Notes: a model not told the origin generated them from the letters alone. A DNA stretch of 64,000 bases from Echinicola vietnamensis DSM 17526 (GCF_000325705.1 NC_019904.1:70001-134000), one strand, 5' to 3'. Shown: positions 34,244 to 44,309, counted from the first letter of the stretch. Made by a program: numbers and translations.

Positions 34244-35160
34244 ATTTTTTCATCTAATGCAATGTCCCAAATGGAAACCGTCCGATCATCACTGACGGCC
34301 ACAACTTGCTGGCTGTAACGGCTCCAGATCACCTTATTTACGGACGTCCCATGCCCAGCATGCCGGGATTTATCGATAACCTTTCTTAATTGGAAAGTTT
34401 CCGTTTCCCAGAGCTTTATGGATTTGTCCATACTACAAGTTACAAAATATTTGCCATCTTCTCGAAAGGCCAGGTAGTTGATCGCATACATATGGGCAAC
34501 GATGTCTTCCACCTGTCGATAATCTCCCGTGTCCCATATCTTGAGGTGGGCATCCCTACCGCCACTGACCAATAATTTCCGGTCCGGCGAATACCGCAGG
34601 GCAAAAACGGAATTGGTATGGCCTTCCATGCGGCTAATGGGAGCATAGGTTTCCAAGTCCAGTACTTTAACGGTATTATCGCTGGCCCCTACCGCCAAAT
34701 GTCCCCTTTCGGAATCAACATCCAAAACCCTGATGCTTTCCTCGCCGAGCTTGATATGCTTCAGCAAAGACCTTTCTTCAATGTCCAACACGGTAATCAC
34801 ACCATCTCCCGTCCCCACATACAGGCGCCCTTCGTACGCTTTGATGTCGAAAATGGCCGCATCTGTAATTTTTAACGACCAAATCTCCTTATTGGTATCG
34901 AGGTCGATCACATGAATGCCTTCAAAGTTATGACCGATATAAAGCAGGCCTCGAAGGCTGTCCACCTCAAGGGCATAGACCGAGTTGGGCAATTTTGCGA
35001 TCAGCTTACCGTCCTTTGGATTTGCCAGATCCCATTGGACCACCATGCCGTCACCGGCACCTGTGTAAAAAAACCGCGGATCATTCCCCTCCACCAAGGC
35101 AAATATGCTATCATTGTGTCCTGTAAGTGTATAAAGTTTATTTACTTGGATTTTTGACAT
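34240..35160 (-). CDS. WD40 repeat protein
   Basis: About 306 residues with seven WD40-type units. Examples are LYTLTGHNDSIFALVEG at the start, LVSGGRDAHLKIWD and FVTCSMDKSIKLWE later, and VAVSDDRTVSIWD at the end. It should form one seven-bladed propeller. No signal peptide, so it is cytoplasmic and likely a protein-interaction scaffold. The start is ATG 35160 (MSKIQV) or 35169. First gene of the operon WD40, DivIVA, FolB, DUF4268. Confidence 0.85.
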   Translation of the reverse strand: MSKIQVNKLYTLTGHNDSIFALVEGNDPRFFYTGAGDGMVVQWDLANPKDGKLIAKLPNSVYALEVDSLRGLLYIGHNFEGIHVIDLDTNKEIWSLKITDAAIFDIKAYEGRLYVGTGDGVITVLDIEERSLLKHIKLGEESIRVLDVDSERGHLAVGASDNTVKVLDLETYAPISRMEGHTNSVFALRYSPDRKLLVSGGRDAHLKIWDTGDYRQVEDIVAHMYAINYLAFREDGKYFVTCSMDKSIKLWETETFQLRKVIDKSRHAGHGTSVNKVIWSRYSQQVVAVSDDRTVSIWDIALDEKI

Positions 35161-35199
35161 ATATTGCATTTAAATTCTTTCAATTCCGCGCTACGCTAT

Positions 35200-35829
35200 A
35201 TGCAAGCAAAAATAGAAAAAATAAGTCCTTTATCTGCTTTGGCCATCAAGAATATTGACGAACAGGAAAACAAACCGGTTGACTTCCTGAGCTTCCGCGA
35301 GAAACTTTCCTTTGCCAATATCAGCCATCCCGAAAAGCGAAAAGAGTGGAAAGGGGCTCGCTTGGCCATCAAGTCCGCCTTGGATGCCATCAACTTGGCC
35401 TATCCGGGTTTTTACAAGGACGAACACGGCAAATCCTACCCGATGGACGGTTATGGAAATGTTTCCCTGACGCACACCAAAGGCCTCGCCGCCGCTATCT
35501 TTCACAAAGAGATGCCGGTGGGCATTGACATTGACTATGTAAAGGAAAAAGTGGTAAGGCTGGGGCCTAAATTCCTGGATCCTTCAGAAATTGAATTCCT
35601 CCAAGGGGATCCTATTCTTTACACCATCGCTTGGTCGGCCAAAGAATCCATCTTCAAATGCCAAGGAAGAAAGGGCATTAGTCTTCGGCAGCATATTCTC
35701 CTTTCCCCTTTTTCATCGGATGACAAGGTCATCAAAGGCAAAATCCATAACACGGATTTTGCAGACCATTATTATTCAGTCAAGGTGGAGAGAATTGACG
35801 ACATGATCATGACGTATACCATTTGGTAA
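35200..35829 (+). CDS. 4'-phosphopantetheinyl transferase superfamily protein
   Basis: 209 residues, Sfp-type. Motifs VSLTHTKGLAAA, VGIDIDYVKEKV and WSAKESIFKCQG carry the Mg-binding acids and Lys. It transfers phosphopantetheine from CoA to a carrier protein. The ATG at 35200 is preferred; an upstream TTG frame overlaps the divergent WD40 gene. No synthase cluster is near, so the carrier target is open. Confidence 0.85.
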   Translation: MQAKIEKISPLSALAIKNIDEQENKPVDFLSFREKLSFANISHPEKRKEWKGARLAIKSALDAINLAYPGFYKDEHGKSYPMDGYGNVSLTHTKGLAAAIFHKEMPVGIDIDYVKEKVVRLGPKFLDPSEIEFLQGDPILYTIAWSAKESIFKCQGRKGISLRQHILLSPFSSDDKVIKGKIHNTDFADHYYSVKVERIDDMIMTYTIW

Positions 35830-35888
35830 TCCCTCCACAGTTTAGCCTGATTTTTGCTATATTTCCCATTAACCAATCGCTCAATATC

Positions 35889-36473
35889 ATGTGGAGATTC
35901 TTGATAGTAGCCCTCTTGGCCATAATGATCCAAACCAACGCCACTGCGCAGGAAATGGACAATTTCCAGTTGCAGGACATGGTCTCCAATACGACTTTTA
36001 CCCTTCAGGATCACCAGGAGGCTTCCGCTGTCGTGCTGGTCTTTGTTTCCAATAGCTGTCCTTTTGTCCGGCTTTATGAAGACAGGCTGATCCATTTGGA
36101 ACGTAAATTCAGTAGCCAAGGAGTGGTATTTGCTTTTGTCAATCCATTGGTTTCCACGGCGGAAGGTGAAAGTAAGGATGCTGTTCAAGCGAAAATATCT
36201 ACGAAAAAGTTTTCTTTCCCCTACCTTGACGACAGCAAGCGTACGGTCACCAATGCCCTTGGGGCCCAGAAGCTCCCGGAGGCATTTGTCCTTACTCCCA
36301 GCCCTACTGGGTTTGGCGTGGTTTACCATGGAGCCATTGACAATAATGCCCAGCTTCCACAAGCCGTCACCAAGACCTACTTAGAAGATGCGTTAACGCA
36401 GCTAACCGAAGGCAATCATCCAAATCCAACCTATTTCAGACCTGTCGGCTGCAATATTTTGCCCATCAAATAA
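35889..36473 (+). CDS. Secreted thiol peroxidase/redoxin-like protein
   Basis: 194 residues. A signal peptide (MWRFLIVALLAIMIQTNATA) precedes an AhpC/TSA-like domain with VFVSNSCPFVRLYEDRL, whose Cys is the likely redox residue. A second Cys lies at the end in PVGCNILPIK, typical of periplasmic redoxins in this phylum. The start at 35889 is set by the signal peptide. Its stop overlaps the convergent transglutaminase-like gene by 8 bases. Confidence 0.8.
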   Translation: MWRFLIVALLAIMIQTNATAQEMDNFQLQDMVSNTTFTLQDHQEASAVVLVFVSNSCPFVRLYEDRLIHLERKFSSQGVVFAFVNPLVSTAEGESKDAVQAKISTKKFSFPYLDDSKRTVTNALGAQKLPEAFVLTPSPTGFGVVYHGAIDNNAQLPQAVTKTYLEDALTQLTEGNHPNPTYFRPVGCNILPIK

Positions 36474-37323
36474 CCGGAGGCTCCAAGATCAACAACAGTT
36501 CCCGAACTTCCTCCACCTTTTCCGGCTCTCCTAGCTTGTCAAAGGAGACAATCAAGTTTCGTAAGGTGCGCTTTGCTATGTCCAAGTGGGTACATGGTTC
36601 AAAAAATTCATCTTTTGGAGAAATCTTCAGATGCTCCAGGTAATTGTTTACATCCTGTCGGCTAAAGATCAATCCTTTATTAAAGGCATTAATATAGAAC
36701 ATGGCTTCAGGAGCCTTGTAAGTCAGGACAAATAGGTTGGGCAAATTCACCCCATAAACCGGCAACCCCAGCTTTTGGGCCACCAAATAATACACCGAGC
36801 ACAAACTGATCGGGTTTCCCCGCCGGGTATCCAGCACATTGCTGATCATGCTGTTTCCCGGAGAATGAAAATTCTTGGTATTGGCAGAAAACCGCAGCTG
36901 GCTAAATAATATGCTGTTGATGAGCCGAATTTGATCATAGGGAGACACCTCTGCATTAAAGCCAGTCCACACCTCAAAATAAATCTGGTTCATCTCCGCG
37001 TTCAACGTCTCAAACTCCAGGTCAGGGTATTGATAGGTATTGATGATCCAAAGTCCTTTCAGCAAATCTTTCCCCCCAGAAGCTTTCCATTGCCCAAGCC
37101 TTTCCTTCAAAAGGTCAAATTGCAGCTGGTGCACAAGCTCCTCGATTTCCTTTTGTATGTCAGGGTTAAAACTGCTTTCCCACTTTTTCTCCAAAAAGGG
37201 GATGACATCATTGCCCAATGAAATGATCTTGTCCTTGACATGGTCTTTGACTTCGCGATCGGTATCGTCCAATAACGACACCAGTGCATTCAACTCACTT
37301 TCTGATAATTTTTCCATAAACAT
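36466..37323 (-). CDS. Transglutaminase-like SirB1 family protein
   Basis: 285 residues. Residues 1-70 look helical and HEAT-like (LDDTDREVKDHVKDKIISLG). The SirB1/Transglut_core2 domain (about 90-280) has LDTRRGNPISLCSVYYLVAQKLGLPVYGVNLP, keeping the Cys of the transglutaminase triad. The next motif ends NLFVL where an active enzyme would often have His, so catalysis is uncertain. ATG at 37323 or 37317. Confidence 0.8.
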   Translation of the reverse strand: MFMEKLSESELNALVSLLDDTDREVKDHVKDKIISLGNDVIPFLEKKWESSFNPDIQKEIEELVHQLQFDLLKERLGQWKASGGKDLLKGLWIINTYQYPDLEFETLNAEMNQIYFEVWTGFNAEVSPYDQIRLINSILFSQLRFSANTKNFHSPGNSMISNVLDTRRGNPISLCSVYYLVAQKLGLPVYGVNLPNLFVLTYKAPEAMFYINAFNKGLIFSRQDVNNYLEHLKISPKDEFFEPCTHLDIAKRTLRNLIVSFDKLGEPEKVEEVRELLLILEPPVI

Positions 37324-37394
37324 TTCCCCAATAGCTATCCGGTAACAACTTTTCTGGAGGTCCTCCTACGTCATTATAACACTCAAATTTACGA

Positions 37395-39020
37395 TCAAGT
37401 TTGTATAACTCCTACATTAAAGCGATCCTTGATCGGTGCATGATCCGCTGCAGCGATGCCTTTGGACACTATCTCCCTGGTATCCAAGGGACTGATCACC
37501 TCATCCACCCAAAGCCTTGCGGCAGCATAATATGGGCTCAACTCCTCTTCGTATTTATCTGTAATCTCCTTTAGCAATTGCTCCTCGTCCTCTGAGGTAA
37601 TGACTTTTCCTTCTTTTTTCAGCGAGGCCACTTTGATCTGGAGCAGGGTCTTTGCCGCTGAAGTCCCTGACATGACCGCCATTTGGGCAGTCGGCCAGCT
37701 GACGATCAACCGTGGGTCATAGGCCTTACCGCACATGGCATAGTTTCCGGCCCCATAAGCATTCCCGATCATCACGGTGAATTTTGGCACCACCGAATTG
37801 GCCATGGCATTTACCATTTTCGCCCCGTCTTTGATAATTCCACCATGCTCAGCCCTGCTGCCGACCATAAACCCACTGACATCCTGGATAAATAACAACG
37901 GCACCTTCCGCTGGTTACAGTTCATGATAAACCTTGCCGCCTTATCGGCAGAATCGGAATAAATCACTCCGCCCATCTGGAGTTCTCCTTTTTTGGTCTT
38001 GACCATTTTCCGTTGGTTTGCCAAGATCCCTACGGCCCATCCATCTATCCTTGCGGTTCCGCACAGCAGGGTCTGACCAAAATCAGGTTTGTATTCATCA
38101 AAGCTGTCCGCATCCACCAAGGTCTCCAATATCCCGTGCATGTCATAGGGTTTTGCCCGGTCCACGGGAAACCGCTCAAAGACTTTCTCCGGCGCCACTG
38201 CAGGTGCTTTGGCTGGTTTCCTGTCAAATCCCGCTGTCTCAGGTGCCCCCAGCGTTTCGAAAATCCGCTTTATGGCTGCCAAACATTCCTCGTCATTATC
38301 ATATTTATTATCGGTGACCCCTGAGATCTCACAATGGGTCGTGGCCCCTCCAAGGGTTTCATTGTCCACGCTTTCTCCTATGGCAGCCTTCACCAAATAC
38401 GATCCTGCCAGAAATATGGAACCTGTTTGGTCCACGATCAATGCTTCATCGGACATGATGGGCAAGTAAGCTCCACCTGCCACACAGCTTCCCATGATGG
38501 CGGCTACTTGGACGATTCCCATAGCCGACATTTTAGCGTTGTTTCTGAACTGTCTGCCGAAATGTTCTTTATCTGGAAAAATCTCATTTTGCATGGGAAG
38601 GAAAACTCCTGCACTATCCACCAAATAGATGATGGGAAGCCTGTTTTCCATGGCGATTTCTTGGGCGCGGAGGTTCTTTTTTGCCGTCATGGGGAACCAT
38701 GCTCCGGCTTTGACAGTGGCGTCATTGGCTACGACGACACACATGCGGCCGCTTACCTTGCCAAGCCCCATAATGACGCCCGCTGAGGGACAACCGCCCT
38801 CCTCTTGGTACATGCCATCTGCTGCAAAGGTACCGATCTCCAAAAAGTCATGAGGATCGTCCATCAGGTAATCAATGCGTTCGCGAGCAGTCAGCTTTCC
38901 TTTGGCGTGCTCTTTTTCTATGCGCTGTTTTCCCCCTCCACGCTTGGTACGGGTCGTTTTCTCTATCAGCTGCTGGATAAGCTCCAGGTGCTTTTCTTTG
39001 GGATTTTCTAAAGTAGTCAT
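37395..39020 (-). CDS. Acyl-CoA carboxylase beta (carboxyltransferase) subunit
   Basis: 541 residues, two crotonase-like halves. GGCPSAGVIMGLGKVSGR, MGSCVAGGAYLPIMSDE and GNAYGAGNYAMCGKAYDPR are carboxyltransferase motifs. The overall pattern is closest to methylcrotonyl- or geranyl-CoA carboxylase beta subunits; propionyl-CoA is also possible. It transfers CO2 from biotin to the acyl-CoA. The biotin carboxylase/carrier subunit is not in the window. The biotin genes at 22-25 kb would supply its cofactor. Confidence 0.88.
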   Translation of the reverse strand: MTTLENPKEKHLELIQQLIEKTTRTKRGGGKQRIEKEHAKGKLTARERIDYLMDDPHDFLEIGTFAADGMYQEEGGCPSAGVIMGLGKVSGRMCVVVANDATVKAGAWFPMTAKKNLRAQEIAMENRLPIIYLVDSAGVFLPMQNEIFPDKEHFGRQFRNNAKMSAMGIVQVAAIMGSCVAGGAYLPIMSDEALIVDQTGSIFLAGSYLVKAAIGESVDNETLGGATTHCEISGVTDNKYDNDEECLAAIKRIFETLGAPETAGFDRKPAKAPAVAPEKVFERFPVDRAKPYDMHGILETLVDADSFDEYKPDFGQTLLCGTARIDGWAVGILANQRKMVKTKKGELQMGGVIYSDSADKAARFIMNCNQRKVPLLFIQDVSGFMVGSRAEHGGIIKDGAKMVNAMANSVVPKFTVMIGNAYGAGNYAMCGKAYDPRLIVSWPTAQMAVMSGTSAAKTLLQIKVASLKKEGKVITSEDEEQLLKEITDKYEEELSPYYAAARLWVDEVISPLDTREIVSKGIAAADHAPIKDRFNVGVIQT

Positions 39021-39111
39021 GGGTTTATATCTGAATTGATTGGTGCGGAGATTCCTACATCCTCCTCATGTTAAATATAAAAAAATAAGGGGATTATCAG
39101 CACAAAGCCCC

Positions 39112-39144
39112 CAAAAGTACCGCACAAAAAAATCAAACATCAAA
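39112..39144 (-). promoter_or_regulatory. Candidate promoter of the carboxylase gene
   Basis: On the minus strand TACTTTTG (39119-39112) fits TAnnTTTG, with TTTG (39144-39141) 21 bases upstream. The predicted start is near 39108, giving an 88-base leader. Confidence 0.4.
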
Positions 39145-39169
39145 CATAAACCGCTTGCTCATTTCCCTG

Positions 39170-39976
39170 TTAAAATGCCTCCACTTCTTCCTTGTAGGCT
39201 TTGATGGAGCGGTAAATGGCCGAAGCAATATAAGCTTGCCCATTTTCACTGTTCAAGTACCGCTCTTCATTGGAATTGGAAAGGAAACCTGTTTCGATCA
39301 GCACACTTGGCATGCTGGTCGTCCACAGCACATACAACGGCAGCTGCTTCACTCCCCTGCTGTGGCGGTTTAGCCGGGTCTTAAAATCGTTCTCCACCTT
39401 CTGCGCCAAGGACAGGCTATTCGCAAAATAAGCCTTCTGCATCAAATTGACCATCATGTAAGACTCCGGTGAATTCGGATCAAACCCATCATAATTCTCC
39501 TTATAACCATCTTCCTGTAACATTACGGAGTTTTCGCGCTTTACCACATCAAAATTCCGCTCAAAATGATTGGAGCCCATCACATAGGTCTCTGTCCCGT
39601 AAGCATTGGAGCCCCGGACGGCATTGCAGTGAATGCTGACAAAAAGGTCCGCCTTGTTTCGATTGGCAATATTGGCCCTTTCCTTCAATTCAATAAAAAC
39701 ATCTGTCTTCCGGGTATAGATCACCTCCACGTCCGGAACGTACTGTTGGATATAATTGCCCACTTTCAGGGCAATGGCCAATGCCACATCCTTTTCCTTC
39801 GAACGACTTCCCATCGTCCCGGGATCTTTCCCACCATGTCCTGCATCAATGACGACCCTACGCATCTTGAATTTCGGGGAGCGCTCCCCAGCAGGAACAA
39901 AGGCTGACAACAATGCAGCCATGGTCAGAAAAAGAATTATTATAACATTTTTGACACTGGTTCGTTTCATAAACAT
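39170..39976 (-). CDS. N-acetylmuramoyl-L-alanine amidase (Amidase_3)
   Basis: 268 residues. A signal-anchor or signal peptide (about 1-27) precedes the zinc amidase domain: VVIDAGHGGKDPGTMG (first His), KEKDVALAIALKVG (Glu), FVSIHCNAV (His) and VLIETGFLSN (catalytic Glu). It cleaves the bond between muramic acid and the peptide in the periplasm. It is divergent from lptD. ATG at 39976 or 39970. Confidence 0.92.
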   Translation of the reverse strand: MFMKRTSVKNVIIILFLTMAALLSAFVPAGERSPKFKMRRVVIDAGHGGKDPGTMGSRSKEKDVALAIALKVGNYIQQYVPDVEVIYTRKTDVFIELKERANIANRNKADLFVSIHCNAVRGSNAYGTETYVMGSNHFERNFDVVKRENSVMLQEDGYKENYDGFDPNSPESYMMVNLMQKAYFANSLSLAQKVENDFKTRLNRHSRGVKQLPLYVLWTTSMPSVLIETGFLSNSNEERYLNSENGQAYIASAIYRSIKAYKEEVEAF

Positions 39977-40034
39977 TATTAAGCTTAACTTTACGCAAAA
40001 TTTAAAAATTTTTGAAGCAAATAGAAGTAAATCG

Positions 40035-42797
40035 GTGCAGAATATTAAGGTAGCTTATCTTTCCTTTATCCTACTGTTCATTTCTTTCCAGGGTTCCTTT
40101 GGGCAAACCAAACTCCAAAGGCGTCCTGCAGAAAACGAAATCGTAGCACCAGACCTGTCACCTTTGCAAGACACGATCGCCCCCACGCTTCCCGACAGTT
40201 TGGTACTCAATGACTCCATCCCCCAAAACGACACAACAAAGGTTGTGCCCAAAGGAGATATCGAAACCACTATCAAGTACGCAGCGCAAGATAGCATATT
40301 GTCCGACTTCAGGAAAAAAAAGGTTTACTTATATAACAAGGCGTGGTTCGAATATGGCAACATCCGGCTAGATGCCGACTATATCGAAATCAACTGGGAA
40401 AAGAACGAACTGTTTGCTTCTGGTGTCACGGACTCCACGGGAACCGTACAGGGCAGCCCTATCTTCAAGGAAGGCAGCAGCACCTATGAAATCCGAAAAG
40501 AGATGCGTTATAATTTCAAGACACGCAAAGCCATCATCTCTGATGTGGTCACCGAGCAGCAGGAAGGATTGTTACGAGGTGAAATCGTCAAGAAAGACGA
40601 CAATGGAGATGTCTACCTCTACCACGGATATTATACCACCTGTAACTTAGCCGAGCCCCATTGGCATATTTCTTCCAAACGGCTCAAGTCCGTGGAAGGC
40701 AAACAGACCATCTCAGGCCCCTTTAACCTATATTTTAACGGCATTCCCACCCCTGTAGGATTGCCTTTTGGGTTTATCCCCGACCAGAAGGAAGAGCAGG
40801 TTTCCGGCATCATCATTCCTTCCTATGGTGAAGAACGACGCCGGGGTTTTTACCTTAGGGATTTCGGATATTATTTTGCCTTTAACGACTACATCCATTC
40901 AAAACTTACCGGTGAAATCTACTCAAAAGGTGGATACGGAGCCAAATTAGCCACGGCTTACAAAAAGCGATACCGGTTTAGCGGTGGATTCAATGTGGAC
41001 TACCAACAATTCAGAAGTCCAGAAACGGACGAAAATCCGTTGGATTATACCACCATGTGGATCAACTGGAGCCACAGTCCCGAATCACGCGGCAATTCCC
41101 GTTTTTCCGCGTCGGTGAATGCAGGTACGACCAACTACAACAACCTGGTGGTCAACCCAAACAACTATATTAGAAACACCAATTCGGAGTTCACCTCTAA
41201 CGTTTCTTACAGCAAGACCTTCACGGGAACCCCCTTCAGCATGTCTGCCAACCTACGGCATTCCCAAAACGTGCAGACCAACGAAGTAAGGTTGATCCTT
41301 CCCGATGTCTCCGTCAACATGAACCGGCAGACACCTTTCAGAAACTCAAACTTTGAGCCGTTGAAAACCTTAAACTTCGCCTGGAACTTCAATGCCCAAA
41401 ACTCTATCGACAATGCCGAAAAACCAATCTTGGGCGTAGAGGAAAGCTTTTTGCAGAACGATGCCTTTGAAGATGATGTGACCGCACCGGATGTGATCCC
41501 TTTTACTTGGGCAAACCTCCCTACGCTACTCAAGCAAGCAGAAAATGGGTTCCGCCACACCCTACCGGTATCGTCCAATTTCACTCTGTTCAAGTATTTC
41601 ACCGGAACAGCCAGTTTCCAGTACACAGAGCTTTGGTATTTTGATCGGATCAATTACTATTATAACGCCCCGGAAGAGCGTGTAGACCAGATCCTTGAAA
41701 ATGGCTTCAGCAGGGTCGGCTACTATAATACCTCTTTTAACATGGCGACCAACGTCTACGGTTTCTACCGGTTCAAACCGGATTCCAAACTGGAAGCTAT
41801 CCGTCACCATATCCAGCCGACTATCGGAATGTCCTTTAGCCCTGATTTCTCGGATCCCAAGTATGGCTACTACCAGCAGGTACAGGTGGACAATGAAGGG
41901 AATACCCAGCTCTATAGCCGCTTCCAAGGATACCTTTATGGCGGAGCCCCCAGAGGGGAATCCCGTTCGCTGAACGTATCGATCCGAAACACGCTGGAAG
42001 GCAAGAAAAGGGTGGAAAATGACAGCACGGAGGCTACTACGGAAAAATTCCCGTTGCTCCAATCATTCAACATTTCTACCAGCTATAATTTCGTCGCAGA
42101 CTCCTTTAAGTTGGCTCCCATCAACATGAGCACGCGGACCACCTTCTTCGACAATAAAATCTCGGTGGCCTTATCGGCGACGCTCAACCCCTACGCTACA
42201 GCCAGCTATACCGACGGTGACCAAACCTACTATAGAAGAGTCAACGAATACGCTTGGCAGAACGGGCAAGGGATCGGCTCTATCAGCCGGGCAAACCTGA
42301 ACCTGAACGGCAGCTTCAATCCCACAGGATCCGCGGACAAAACCCCTGCCGATACCCGAGAGGAGCTCACCAACGAATACCTCCAGGATGGTGGCCAAAT
42401 GAATGAATTTGTCGAAAACGAAATCGAGCGGATATCCAATGATCCCAGTCAATACATCGATTGGAGCATTCCCTGGAACATCAACTATGGCTACAACCTG
42501 AGCTACAGCAAAAATGACCGGACCGGAAACACTAATATCACCCAAGCCTTAAACGTCTCTGGGGATGTCAGCCTGTCGGACAAGTGGAAAGTAAATTTCA
42601 ACACAGGCTACGACTTTTCTACCGCCAAAATCACCCAAACCATGATCGGCATCGCCCGTGACCTCCACTGCTGGCAGATGAATGTCAGCTGGATTCCTTT
42701 TGGGGCCTTTACCAGTTATAACATCGACATCCGGGTGAAAGCCAGTATCCTTCAGGACTTGAAGGTATCGAGGAGGAGGTCCTTCTTTGATTATTAG
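40035..42797 (+). CDS. lptD: LPS assembly outer-membrane protein, LptD_2 type
   Basis: About 920 residues. I place the start at GTG 40035 (MQNIKVAYLSFILLFISF, signal peptide to SFGQ), because the upstream frame is antisense to the amidase gene and no ATG follows it. An AGAAG 10 bases upstream may help. The N-terminal part (about 90-250) is the jellyroll: VYLYNKAWFEYGNIRLDADYI, then HISSKRLKSVEGK and FGFIPDQ. The remainder is a large barrel rich in aromatic strands. It inserts LPS into the outer membrane with LptE. Confidence 0.85.
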   Translation: MQNIKVAYLSFILLFISFQGSFGQTKLQRRPAENEIVAPDLSPLQDTIAPTLPDSLVLNDSIPQNDTTKVVPKGDIETTIKYAAQDSILSDFRKKKVYLYNKAWFEYGNIRLDADYIEINWEKNELFASGVTDSTGTVQGSPIFKEGSSTYEIRKEMRYNFKTRKAIISDVVTEQQEGLLRGEIVKKDDNGDVYLYHGYYTTCNLAEPHWHISSKRLKSVEGKQTISGPFNLYFNGIPTPVGLPFGFIPDQKEEQVSGIIIPSYGEERRRGFYLRDFGYYFAFNDYIHSKLTGEIYSKGGYGAKLATAYKKRYRFSGGFNVDYQQFRSPETDENPLDYTTMWINWSHSPESRGNSRFSASVNAGTTNYNNLVVNPNNYIRNTNSEFTSNVSYSKTFTGTPFSMSANLRHSQNVQTNEVRLILPDVSVNMNRQTPFRNSNFEPLKTLNFAWNFNAQNSIDNAEKPILGVEESFLQNDAFEDDVTAPDVIPFTWANLPTLLKQAENGFRHTLPVSSNFTLFKYFTGTASFQYTELWYFDRINYYYNAPEERVDQILENGFSRVGYYNTSFNMATNVYGFYRFKPDSKLEAIRHHIQPTIGMSFSPDFSDPKYGYYQQVQVDNEGNTQLYSRFQGYLYGGAPRGESRSLNVSIRNTLEGKKRVENDSTEATTEKFPLLQSFNISTSYNFVADSFKLAPINMSTRTTFFDNKISVALSATLNPYATASYTDGDQTYYRRVNEYAWQNGQGIGSISRANLNLNGSFNPTGSADKTPADTREELTNEYLQDGGQMNEFVENEIERISNDPSQYIDWSIPWNINYGYNLSYSKNDRTGNTNITQALNVSGDVSLSDKWKVNFNTGYDFSTAKITQTMIGIARDLHCWQMNVSWIPFGAFTSYNIDIRVKASILQDLKVSRRRSFFDY

Positions 42798-42891
42798 GAG
42801 CGTGTTGTAGGATTGGACAGTTGGGAAAAGGTTACAAGGTCACAACACATGACAATGTCAGGTTTCAATGCGCAACACTTACCCCTCTTTA

Positions 42892-44109
42892 CTAAATCTT
42901 CGACCGGCTCAGCGGCATGGTCATACACCTCGGGCCGCCCAATCCTCTGGAAAGCTCCGAGGAAGGAATGTCCAGCACCTCCACTCCCATATCCCGCAGG
43001 GCACGGTTGGTGTGTTTGTTTCGCCGGTAGGAAATGACCTTTCTCGGCCCGATAGCAAATACATTGGCCCCGTCAAACCATTGTTCTCTCAGGGCATAAT
43101 CCTTATTGCCGTTACCGCCAAGATGAATGATCTCCAGGTAAGGGATCTCTTTCTCCAAGACCGTCAGCAAGGATTCTTTCAGTACCGTCCTTTTGATGTG
43201 AACTTGATCTCCATCGTTACTCTTTAAGGTATATAGGGATGTCTGCAGGACGGCCTCCATGGCATCGGGATAGGTGAGCACCAGGTTTTCATCTAAGACG
43301 GTAAACACCGTATCCAAGTGCATAAAATTACGTTGCTGTGGCAAGTGCACTTCGTAAACCCTTTCCACGGTTCCTTCCGCCAAAAGTGACTTGGCCACAT
43401 GGTAAATGGCCTTTTCATCCGTACGTTCAGAATTGCCGATGGCCACGGCCTTATCCGAAATTACGATGATGTCTCCTCCTTCGATACAAGCAGGATCTTT
43501 GTGCCCATCGATGGGATAGATTTGGTTCACCTGGTCCTTAAAGAGCGGGTGGTTTTCGAAAATAGACCTGATCACGTTTGCTTCTCGCTGCCTACCTTCC
43601 ATTTTCATACTTGAAAAAACCACTCCACCAGGTGTCAAGGCTATCGGGTCACGCTGAAAATACAGGTTGGGACACGGAGGAATCACAAAAGCAAAGTCCA
43701 TCAAATCCACCATGGGCAGTTTACTGATTTTCTTTTTCAGCTCGTGCACTTTGATCCCTGCGATCAACGCAGTGGCACATTCCGAGGTAGAAAGTCGTCC
43801 AAGAATACTTTCGGTAAAATGGGATAATCGGCTAAACGATAGCGCCTCTTCCATCATTCTAAACAGAATACCATCGTCCGACATGGTTTCCATGAGCAGT
43901 TCGTGGAGACTGTAGACCGTAGCACCCGTGGTTTGTTTGATGATATTGGTAAAGTAATCATGTTCCTGCTGCATGGCTTCCAGGTAAGGAACGTCTTCAA
44001 AAAGCAGCAACTCTTTGTTATAGGGTGTCAACCGGTCAATTTCTTTTCCCGGTCTATGCATCAATACGGCTTTTAGCGTTCCAAACTCAGAATGTATTCT
44101 CAGATCCAT
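42892..44109 (-). CDS. arcA: Arginine deiminase
   Basis: 405 residues. Catalytic groups are visible: FQRDP (Asp), CIEGGD, MHLDTVFTVLD (His) and the nucleophile Cys395 in LGGPRCMTMPL near the C terminus. It hydrolyses arginine to citrulline and ammonia. There is no carbamoyltransferase, carbamate kinase or antiporter next to it, so the classical ATP-yielding pathway is not encoded here. A terminator lies upstream of it, so it has its own promoter. Confidence 0.92.
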   Translation of the reverse strand: MDLRIHSEFGTLKAVLMHRPGKEIDRLTPYNKELLLFEDVPYLEAMQQEHDYFTNIIKQTTGATVYSLHELLMETMSDDGILFRMMEEALSFSRLSHFTESILGRLSTSECATALIAGIKVHELKKKISKLPMVDLMDFAFVIPPCPNLYFQRDPIALTPGGVVFSSMKMEGRQREANVIRSIFENHPLFKDQVNQIYPIDGHKDPACIEGGDIIVISDKAVAIGNSERTDEKAIYHVAKSLLAEGTVERVYEVHLPQQRNFMHLDTVFTVLDENLVLTYPDAMEAVLQTSLYTLKSNDGDQVHIKRTVLKESLLTVLEKEIPYLEIIHLGGNGNKDYALREQWFDGANVFAIGPRKVISYRRNKHTNRALRDMGVEVLDIPSSELSRGLGGPRCMTMPLSRSKI

Positions 44110-44205
44110 AAATTACTATATCCTCTAAAATTTTAATAAGATCAACAATTTAAGGATAACTTTACCAACATTGAAAAAAATAAAACAATTAATTATAGGT
44201 AAAAC

Positions 44206-44238
44206 AAAAAGGACAGCATTTAATTCCGCTGTCCTTTT
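44206..44238 (-). terminator. Terminator of the M13 peptidase gene
   Basis: On the minus strand AAAAGGACAGC and GCTGTCCTTTTT form an 11-bp stem followed by T-rich sequence. It lies about 70 bases beyond the M13 peptidase stop and before arcA. Confidence 0.8.
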
Positions 44239-44309
44239 AGGTTGTTTCATGAAATTAGCTGAGCAGGATAAATCCCACTTGCCAAAACCGGGCCTCTACG
44301 CCCCAAGCT

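Noticed and set aside
39756-40034. Upstream extension of the lptD frame
   Set aside because: It lies antisense to the amidase gene; the signal peptide begins at GTG 40035.
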